From an uncultured bacterium (GTDB lineage: Bacteria > Cyanobacteriota > Vampirovibrionia > Gastranaerophilales > Gastranaerophilaceae): 5,695 nucleotides of DNA. The stretch lies in assembly GCA_949299435.1 (NCBI GenBank), contig CASGAK010000190.1:1-5695 (forward strand), written 5' to 3'. How positions within the stretch are numbered: position 1 is the first letter of the stretch; every line of letters begins with the position of its first letter. The notes under the pieces were generated by a model, which worked only from the letters and a program-made list of their open reading frames with translations, was not told the DNA's origin and made no database searches. The position numbers and the translations under genes are program-made. This document shows, in pieces, positions 1 to 5,409 of this stretch.

Positions 1-2717
1 CCTTCTGAGATAATTTCTTCCAACATAACTTTAAGTTTTTCAAACTTACCTGAAGAAAGAATATGTTTAACATTCTCTTTATCATACAATCTCGGGTGAC
101 AACATATTTGACGCAATCTGAGAAGGGCTGAGAATATTGATAATCTGCTTTTTTCAAGTCCGTTTTGTTCAATTGATTTAAACAATTCTTCTTTGGTACT
201 GTCAAGCACTTGTAAGTAGAAATCTTTTTGCTCATCGGTCAATTCACAGTAAGCAATATTTTCAACCTTATCAGGAAGATCTTTTGCTACATCACGTTTC
301 ATACGACGCAAGATAAATGGATAAATTTGCAACTTCAAACGTTTTTCGACCGTCTTATCCCCGCGTTCCATAATCGGATTAACATAACGATAGTTAAATT
401 CTGACACACTCATCAAAAATCCTGGCATCAAAAAGTCAAATACTGACCACAACTCTTCCAATTTATTTTCAATAGGCGTACCTGACAATGCGAGTTTGTG
501 TTCTCCGTTAAGTTTTTTCACAGCCTGTGCTGTCTGAGATAAAGCATTTTTTATATTTTGTGATTCGTCTAAAATAATATATCTGAAATTATACTTTTGC
601 AGCTTTTCTATATCGCGTCTTACAAGAGCATAGCTGGTAATTACGACATCATAGTTAGGAATTTCTTTAAAGAAATTTTTTCTGTCAACTCCTGACAATT
701 TTAGACAAGTTAACGTTGGAGCAAACTTTTGGATTTCTGCCTCCCAGTTAAATACGACAGTAGTTGGACAAATTACCAAAGTAGGAGCAGGTCCGTCGAC
801 TTCTTTAGCTTTTTGAATAGCTGCAAGTGCCTGCAATGTTTTTCCCAGCCCCATATCATCAGCCAAAATTCCGTTAAGCCCATACTTATACATAAACCAA
901 AGCCAGCCAAAACCTTTAATTTGATATTCACGAAACTCTGCATTTATATCCTTTGGCAATTCCAACTCCTCAGTTGTTGAGAATGAGGACATTTGCTCCC
1001 AGAATTTTTTGAATTCTTCACTCAATACGAGCTCTACATCTAAATTCTTTAATTCACTGATAAGACCTGCTCGATAAGTTTTTACGGTGAATTTATCATC
1101 TGCGTTTCGATATACATCAAAAGAATTGAAAGCTCGCATCATTGCATATATATTTTGTGCTGGAAACTCAACGAAACCTAGACTTCTTATCCTACTATAT
1201 TTTTCTCCGTTTTGAATTGTTTCGTAAATATCATTGAATGATATAATTTCATCACCAACTTGACCGTATAAAGTTATATCAAAACTGTCAGACTGTTCTT
1301 CACTAAAATCAATTTTGGCACAAAGTCTGAAAGGTTCTTCCATTAATTTAAAGAAATTCATATCGTCTTTTTCTTCAAATTTCCAACCTTCTCCAGCCTG
1401 TTTTATATAATAGTTATAAAAATCAATTGCATTTTCTTTTTCTAAAGCCAAATTATTTGTCTGCATCGGAACAAATTTACAAGCAAGCAGCATATGATAT
1501 GCCTCTATTTCGTGCTGGTAATTTCTTTTTATCCAATACACCAAATCTTCTCCGGGCTTTTTAATTGTAATATATGGAGTTTTTTCTGCTGTCTTTGAAA
1601 ATGGAACTTTTACACCATCATATTCAAATTCTAAAGTTGCTTTTAATGACTGATCATAGTCAATGCCCATAGTTACAATATTTAACGGTGGCCGTTCCTC
1701 CAACATTAGCTTGGTGATATTTTCTGCAATTTCAACGTCCATAATCTCACGCAACTGAGGCAACTCTTCATATATAAATTTTCCGCCATCGGAATCTTTT
1801 AAATCAGTAAATGATGATTTTATAAGGTTTTGTGGTAAAGCCTGCATCGCAACATTAGTCGGGAAAATAATATTTTTATATCTACCCCACTTCAAATGTC
1901 TTGAAAAATATCTCACTTCTTCAAATGGAATTACATCATCTTTATCTGGACGAATCCATTCCAATGACAATAGAATTGTACCTTGAGAACCTGTATTTAC
2001 AAATAATTTAAGTCGCCATTCCTCATCTGTAAATTTCAGTCTGTCTTTTGTTTTTTCATCTAAAACCTCATCAGCTTTTGATAATAAAGTAAACATAGGT
2101 CCGAATTTTGTAATAGGAATATCATACCAGCCTGCTTTTTTATCTTGTCTGGAAATTGTCAGCAATTGTTGGAATATAGCAACTTCAACTTTTTGTGAAT
2201 TATTAAGTTCAAAATTCTTATCTTGTTTTTGGGCTTCAATCAAAGCTCTTAAAATAGGCTCTATCTGACGAACAACTTTACCTGTGTCCCTGGACATTAC
2301 AAGTATTGAAAAGAAATTTGCTTTCCTTTTCGGGTTAAAGTGAAAAATATAATTACCCTTAGGTGGTTCAGTAAGTGCTGTATTTTCATCGGGAAAACTC
2401 GGTTCTATTCCGAATTTTGTCTCAAGCCAGTCTTCATAAGCATGCTCATCTATCGCTTTTAGTGCAACTGCTACAGCATGTTTACACCATTCCTCTTTCA
2501 AAGGACAATTACAACGAGCCTCCACCTTATTCTTTTTAAATATTAAATCAGTTTTATAAAAGTCCTGGAAATTACCTTTCACCTTGCCCATATAAAAATT
2601 TTTTTCGGGATAGGTATCAAATACCATATCTTTTAAATGGTATTCATAACCGCGTCGCCAACTTCCAGCACTTGCTTTATCTTTTATATACTTGTAATTA
2701 AATTCTTCAACACCCAT
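1..2717 (-). CDS. SWIM zinc-finger SNF2-family ATPase/helicase, 3' end cut by window
   Basis: About 905 codons read open from ATG at 2717 to the window edge, so the C-terminus is missing. An in-frame TAA lies directly before the ATG, so no earlier start exists; no well-placed Shine-Dalgarno is visible. Residues 69-80 form a SWIM zinc finger (C69-x-C71-x6-C78-x-H80). Residues about 100-580 look like the bacterial SNF2-associated region. The first RecA-like lobe follows: motif I DDMGLGKT with K626, DExx box DESQ at 717-720, motif III LSGTPIEN at 744-751, then LRRMKRDV near 800 and RQICCHP with H874. The second lobe (motifs IV-VI, arginine finger) should lie beyond base 1. SNF2 proteins are ATP-driven duplex-DNA translocases that remodel protein-DNA complexes; the partner here is unknown. 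No restriction, methylase or toxin gene is in view, so a defence role is not supported by context. Family assignment is secure, biological role is not. Confidence 0.94.
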   Translation of the reverse strand, partial: MGVEEFNYKYIKDKASAGSWRRGYEYHLKDMVFDTYPEKNFYMGKVKGNFQDFYKTDLIFKKNKVEARCNCPLKEEWCKHAVAVALKAIDEHAYEDWLETKFGIEPSFPDENTALTEPPKGNYIFHFNPKRKANFFSILVMSRDTGKVVRQIEPILRALIEAQKQDKNFELNNSQKVEVAIFQQLLTISRQDKKAGWYDIPITKFGPMFTLLSKADEVLDEKTKDRLKFTDEEWRLKLFVNTGSQGTILLSLEWIRPDKDDVIPFEEVRYFSRHLKWGRYKNIIFPTNVAMQALPQNLIKSSFTDLKDSDGGKFIYEELPQLREIMDVEIAENITKLMLEERPPLNIVTMGIDYDQSLKATLEFEYDGVKVPFSKTAEKTPYITIKKPGEDLVYWIKRNYQHEIEAYHMLLACKFVPMQTNNLALEKENAIDFYNYYIKQAGEGWKFEEKDDMNFFKLMEEPFRLCAKIDFSEEQSDSFDITLYGQVGDEIISFNDIYETIQNGEKYSRIRSLGFVEFPAQNIYAMMRAFNSFDVYRNADDKFTVKTYRAGLISELKNLDVELVLSEEFKKFWEQMSSFSTTEELELPKDINAEFREYQIKGFGWLWFMYKYGLNGILADDMGLGKTLQALAAIQKAKEVDGPAPTLVICPTTVVFNWEAEIQKFAPTLTCLKLSGVDRKNFFKEIPNYDVVITSYALVRRDIEKLQKYNFRYIILDESQNIKNALSQTAQAVKKLNGEHKLALSGTPIENKLEELWSVFDFLMPGFLMSVSEFNYRYVNPIMERGDKTVEKRLKLQIYPFILRRMKRDVAKDLPDKVENIAYCELTDEQKDFYLQVLDSTKEELFKSIEQNGLEKSRLSIFSALLRLRQICCHPRLYDKENVKHILSSGKFEKLKVMLEEIISE

Positions 2718-2764
2718 TTACTTTTCGGAGTATCTCTTTCTTTCCTAAGGGTACAAACTTCGGA

Positions 2765-2781
2765 TATAGAAAAAATCTATA
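2765..2781. repeat. 17-bp inverted repeat in the SNF2 leader
   Basis: TATAGA, five A, TCTATA: a perfect 6-bp inverted repeat with a 5-base loop, about 50 bases before the SNF2 start codon and downstream of the candidate promoter. It could be an operator half-site pair or a weak hairpin in the leader RNA. It is nearly all A-T, so the hairpin would be marginally stable, and chance is a serious alternative. Confidence 0.3.
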
Positions 2782-2797
2782 AACCCTCAACAACTAT

Positions 2798-2825
2798 ATT
2801 ATTACATGAATAATAAAAAAAGCAA
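2798..2825 (-). promoter_or_regulatory. Candidate promoter for the SNF2 gene
   Basis: On the minus strand TTGCTT (2825-2820) is followed after 16 bases by AATAAT (2803-2798), which carries an extended -10 TG one base upstream. The -10 matches the consensus at 5 of 6 positions, the -35 at only 3 of 6. It would give a leader of about 70 bases. A weaker alternative, TTGAGG with TATATC, lies closer to the gene. In DNA this AT-rich such matches arise easily, so confidence is low. Confidence 0.3.
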
Positions 2826-2829
2826 GCCC

Positions 2830-3294
2830 TTAATAATTTAACAAATAATTATGAAATACTATAGCAAATAAAATACCAAAAATAGCTCCCATTATAACCT
2901 CAAAAGGAGTATGTCCCAATAGTTCTTTTAATTTACCGCCAATAGCCTGTACATCGTGTTTATAGAAGTCGTCCATCATTCTATTCAAGCAAGCTGCCGT
3001 CTTACCTGCCGCACGTCTTACACCTGCCGCATCATACATTGTAATAAGTGCATATCCTAAAGCAATAGCAAAGAACATCGAATCAAAGCCCTCTACTATT
3101 CCAACAGTTGTAGAAAGTCCCATTACACCGGCAGAATGAGAACTTGGCATACCGCCGGTTGTCGTAAATATTTTAAAATTAATTTTTTTTGATTGAATAG
3201 TAAATATTATAAATTTAAGCACTTGTGCTGAAAACGCAGCCAGTACACCTGATGCCAATGCTTCGTATCCGTTATTTAAAATATTTTCAATCAT
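2830..3294 (-). CDS. Divergent PAP2 family (DUF212) membrane protein
   Basis: 154 residues, the usual size for this family. The signature is seen in three blocks: TGGMPSSHSA (46-55), which resembles the PSGH motif of PAP2 acid phosphatases; YDAAGVRRAAGK (87-98); and LGHTPFEVIMGA (126-137). Hydrophobic stretches near 12-33, 55-68, 72-88 and 132-152 indicate an integral membrane protein without a cleaved signal. The ATG at 3294 has a GAGGA Shine-Dalgarno nine bases upstream. PAP2 enzymes hydrolyse phosphate monoesters, often lipid phosphates, but the catalytic activity of the divergent branch is not established. It lies just downstream of a prenyl diphosphate synthase gene, an arrangement I recall from cyanobacteria (crtE next to DUF212), which suggests an isoprenoid-lipid substrate. 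It has its own promoter. Family confident; function inferred. Confidence 0.9.
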   Translation of the reverse strand: MIENILNNGYEALASGVLAAFSAQVLKFIIFTIQSKKINFKIFTTTGGMPSSHSAGVMGLSTTVGIVEGFDSMFFAIALGYALITMYDAAGVRRAAGKTAACLNRMMDDFYKHDVQAIGGKLKELLGHTPFEVIMGAIFGILFAIVFHNYLLNY

Positions 3295-3303
3295 TAATTG
3301 CTA

Positions 3304-3308
3304 TCCTC
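3304..3308 (-). promoter_or_regulatory. Shine-Dalgarno of the divergent PAP2 gene
   Basis: GAGGA on the minus strand, nine bases before the ATG at 3294. It supports that start and excludes the out-of-frame ATG at 3310, which overlaps it. Confidence 0.65.
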
Positions 3309-3327
3309 ATTAAACTTTCGTAAACCT

Positions 3328-3355
3328 ATTTTACCATAAGAATATCAGCTTGCAA
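3328..3355 (-). promoter_or_regulatory. Extended -10 promoter of the divergent PAP2 gene
   Basis: On the minus strand TTGCAA (3355-3350), 16 bases, then TAAAAT (3333-3328), with an extended -10 TG immediately before (TGG-TAAAAT). The -10 matches 5 of 6 and the -35 matches 4 of 6 consensus positions. Transcription would start near 3321, leaving a leader of about 27 bases that contains the GAGGA ribosome site. This is the best complete promoter in the window. Confidence 0.6.
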
Positions 3356-3374
3356 ATCAATTTATTTAAAAATT

Positions 3375-3388
3375 GTAAATTAATTTAC
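3375..3388. repeat. 14-bp perfect palindrome upstream of the PAP2-gene promoter
   Basis: GTAAATTAATTTAC is identical to its reverse complement. It starts 20 bases upstream of the -35 element at 3350-3355, where an activator site would sit. It could also fold as a 5-bp hairpin with a 4-base loop. It may therefore be an operator, or a chance palindrome in AT-rich DNA. Confidence 0.4.
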
Positions 3389-3404
3389 CACCCAAAAACG
3401 GGAT

Positions 3405-3429
3405 AAAAACATAATTAATATAATTAATT
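3405..3429 (-). terminator. Weak AT-only hairpin with T run after the prenyl synthase
   Basis: On the minus strand AATTAAT, loop TAT, ATTAATT (3429-3413) forms a perfect 7-bp stem, followed after three bases by five T (3409-3405). It is placed about 50 bases after the prenyl synthase stop, where an intrinsic terminator is expected. The stem has no G-C pair, so termination would be weak at best. Confidence 0.3.
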
Positions 3430-3476
3430 CTTAGACTTAAAGAAAAGCCTAGACAAATCAAATCTAATTTAAGAAA

Positions 3477-4382
3477 CTATAATGCTTTGATTTTATTTAA
3501 AATACTCACAAAAATCTCTGAGTTAAAATCGTTATCCTGCAATATTTCAAAACATTCTTGAATAAGAATACCCAAATCTATTTTTGCTTTTTCCAAGCCA
3601 TATAAGGAAACATAAGTAAGTTTACCTGAGGCTTGGTCTTTGCCTAATGTTTTTCCCATTTTTTCAAAAGTTGAAGTCACATCTAGTATATCATCAGCAA
3701 TTTGAAAAGCTATACCCATTTTTTCGGCAAATTCAGTTAAAGCAATCAACTTCTGCTCATCAGCTCCGCCGATTATTGCACCACAACGTACAGCCAATTT
3801 GAATAAATCAGAGGTTTTATGTAAGTGAATAAAATGTAAAAGCTCTGCATCTTGTTCTGTATATTTCTCTTCATCTACATCGTAAATTTGATAAGGATTG
3901 TGCAATTTTTCAGCTTCAATATCCATAACTTGTCCTGCTATCACACCGTAAGCTCCTGCGGCTTGAAAATATTCTGCCATTATTTTAACGAGTTTTTCTG
4001 AACTCAAATTCTTTGAATATTTCAAAATAACTTGCGGTGCATAAGTTAGTAAAGCATCACCTGCAAGTACAGCAATAGCTTCCCCAAAAACTTTATGATT
4101 TGTCAATTTGCCTCTACGATAATCATCGTTATCCATACAAGGCAAATCGTCATGAATGAGTGTTTGAGCATGCAGCATCTCAATAGCACAAGCCGTCGGC
4201 AGCACATTTTCTATATCAGTACCGAAAAGTCTTGCACTTTCTATACACATAATAGGTCTTAAACGCTTCCCAGGAAGCTGCACAGTATATTTCATAGATT
4301 TAAAAATCTTTTGCGGATATACTATTTCCATATATTCATCAAGTTTTTGATTTACAATTTCGGTTAATTCTTCAATTTTCAT
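3477..4382 (-). CDS. ispA: Short-chain trans-prenyl diphosphate synthase (FPP/GGPP synthase)
   Basis: 301 residues from ATG at 4382. It condenses isopentenyl diphosphate onto allylic diphosphates in the cytosol, supplying precursors for undecaprenyl carrier and quinones. Visible motifs: GKRLRP (38-43) binding diphosphate; the first aspartate-rich motif DDLPCMD (D78, D79, D84) followed by RR (89-90); K189-T190; and the second motif DDILD (D230, D231, D234) that holds magnesium. The run from HDDLPCMDNDD to GDALL closely resembles cyanobacterial and plant GGPP synthases. The residue five before the first motif is Q73, not the aromatic typical of FPP synthases, so a C20 product is possible. The start overlaps rsgA by 11 bases, and AAGGA eight bases upstream fits ATG 4382; a TTG at 4388 would be only two bases from it. 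Family certain, chain length open. Confidence 0.95.
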   Translation of the reverse strand: MKIEELTEIVNQKLDEYMEIVYPQKIFKSMKYTVQLPGKRLRPIMCIESARLFGTDIENVLPTACAIEMLHAQTLIHDDLPCMDNDDYRRGKLTNHKVFGEAIAVLAGDALLTYAPQVILKYSKNLSSEKLVKIMAEYFQAAGAYGVIAGQVMDIEAEKLHNPYQIYDVDEEKYTEQDAELLHFIHLHKTSDLFKLAVRCGAIIGGADEQKLIALTEFAEKMGIAFQIADDILDVTSTFEKMGKTLGKDQASGKLTYVSLYGLEKAKIDLGILIQECFEILQDNDFNSEIFVSILNKIKAL

Positions 4383-5367
4383 CTTCAAATTCCTTAGCTA
4401 TTTTTTGCTTAATTGTATTTCTGGCACTTTGCCTTTTCTTTTCACTGATTTTTGCAATTTTTTTATTATGAACATTCTTTTGAGAATGCTCTATTTTTCT
4501 ACCTTCATATTTTATACGCTGTTTATATTCTTTTGCTTCTTCTACAAACGCTAGATAACTCTCATATCGGGTATCGTCAATTTCAGAAATATTAGCTAAG
4601 ACATTACAACCATCTTCGTGAATGTGCAAACAATCAGCGTATTTACAAGCATCTCTATACTTTGCAATATCATCAAATAATAAATCCACATCTGCTGGCA
4701 GTATAAAATCAAATTTAACATTACTAAAACCCGGAGTATCTACAATCCTTGAAGTTTCATTTATTTTTATAATTTCAGAATGTCTTGTCGTATGAGTACC
4801 TCTCAAAGTTTTTTCACTTACCTCTTTAGTTCTCAATTTCAACTCAGGATTTATCGAATTTATAAGACTTGACTTCCCTACACCTGAATTTCCGCAAAGA
4901 ACACTTGTCTTGTCCTTTAGAATCTTTTCAAAGGCTTTAATACCTCTATGTTCTGTAGCTGAAGTATACACAATCTCATATCCTAAACTTTCATATATTT
5001 CATGAATTTTATTTTTTAACTGCTTGTCAAATTTCAAATCGTTCTTATTAAAACAAAGCACTACAGGAATTTTATAATACTTTGCAAGTGCAATATACCT
5101 ATTAAGTTGTTGAAAACTCAAATCGGGCTCCTTCAAGGCTGATACAATTATAATTTGATCAATATTTGCAACAGCAGGTCTGGATATGAAATTTTTTCGG
5201 GGAATAACACTTTCTATATAACCATTTCTAAATTCTACAAAATCCCCTACAAGAATTTTTTCTTTTCCTTTTTTTAAAACTTCTCTTACTTTGCATTCAA
5301 AAGTATCGACTCCATTGTCGATATAATAAAAATCTGAATGAATTTTATAAATTTGCCCCTCAGCCAT
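4372..5367 (-). CDS. rsgA: Ribosome small-subunit-dependent GTPase RsgA
   Basis: 331 residues, normal for the family. RsgA acts late in 30S assembly, hydrolysing GTP on the subunit to proof-read the decoding region. An OB fold occupies about 1-65. The GTPase domain is circularly permuted, as expected: G4 NKND (107-110) and G5 SA (136-137) come before G1 GNSGVGKSS (159-167, K165), then switch I GTHTTRH (190-196, catalytic-type H192) and G3 DTPGF (210-214). A zinc site C241-x4-C246-x-H248-x5-C254 follows, then a lysine/arginine-rich C-terminal tail (about 283-325) suited to rRNA contact. The switch has T191 where K or R is common. The start MAEGQIYKI... FYY matches the N-terminus I know from Bacillus RsgA (MPEGKI... 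FYYV), although no Shine-Dalgarno precedes it. It is followed by an overlapping prenyl synthase gene. Confidence 0.97.
   Translation of the reverse strand: MAEGQIYKIHSDFYYIDNGVDTFECKVREVLKKGKEKILVGDFVEFRNGYIESVIPRKNFISRPAVANIDQIIIVSALKEPDLSFQQLNRYIALAKYYKIPVVLCFNKNDLKFDKQLKNKIHEIYESLGYEIVYTSATEHRGIKAFEKILKDKTSVLCGNSGVGKSSLINSINPELKLRTKEVSEKTLRGTHTTRHSEIIKINETSRIVDTPGFSNVKFDFILPADVDLLFDDIAKYRDACKYADCLHIHEDGCNVLANISEIDDTRYESYLAFVEEAKEYKQRIKYEGRKIEHSQKNVHNKKIAKISEKKRQSARNTIKQKIAKEFEDEN
4391..4395 (-). promoter_or_regulatory. Shine-Dalgarno deciding the prenyl synthase start
   Basis: AAGGA on the minus strand, eight bases before ATG 4382 and inside the last codons of rsgA. Its spacing selects the ATG over the in-frame TTG at 4388, and its position implies translational coupling with rsgA. 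Confidence 0.7.
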
Positions 5368-5373
5368 AGATTA

Positions 5374-5382
5374 ATTTTATCA
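5374..5382 (-). promoter_or_regulatory. Extended -10 promoter of rsgA, predicted leaderless start
   Basis: On the minus strand TGA-TAAAAT: an extended -10 with a 5-of-6 hexamer (5379-5374) ending six bases before the rsgA ATG. A start at the usual seven bases downstream falls on the A of that ATG. There is no -35 match at 16-18 bases spacing; that position is an A tract (minus strand). Absence of a Shine-Dalgarno fits leaderless translation. Confidence 0.5.
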
Positions 5383-5392
5383 CAAAAAGACA

Positions 5393-5409
5393 AATTATTT
5401 TTTATAATT
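5393..5409 (-). terminator. AT hairpin over the pilin stop codon, possible weak terminator
   Basis: On the minus strand AATTAT, five A, ATAATT forms a perfect 6-bp stem that includes the pilin-like gene's TAA. T-rich sequence (TGTCTTTTTG) follows. It could end the upstream transcript weakly, or simply provide the A tract upstream of the rsgA -10. No G-C pairs, so stability is poor. Confidence 0.25.

Noticed and set aside
729..980. 83-codon open frame on the plus strand
   Set aside because: It lies wholly opposite the ATPase core (motif I region) of the SNF2 gene, its translation resembles no domain, and it has no ribosome site; a shadow of the real gene.
2813..2829. AAGGGCTTGC followed by seven T after the PAP2 gene as a terminator
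   Set aside because: The T run is suggestive but no stem longer than three pairs can be drawn before it.
3287..3310. Seven-codon upstream frame (ATG 3310) overlapping the PAP2-gene start
   Set aside because: It has no ribosome site of its own, its ATG overlaps the GAGGA of the real gene, and such short frames are common by chance.
3391..3402. CCC...GGG mini-hairpin in the gap before the PAP2 gene
   Set aside because: Only three paired bases; extension fails on both sides and no T run follows.
3430..3456. Repeated TTAGAC/CTAGAC words near the prenyl synthase stop as a repeat unit
   Set aside because: Only five to six identical bases in direct orientation, occurring twice; no array or spacing pattern.
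4383..4388. TTG at 4388 as start of the prenyl synthase
   Set aside because: The AAGGA ribosome site would be only two bases away, while ATG 4382 has ideal eight-base spacing.
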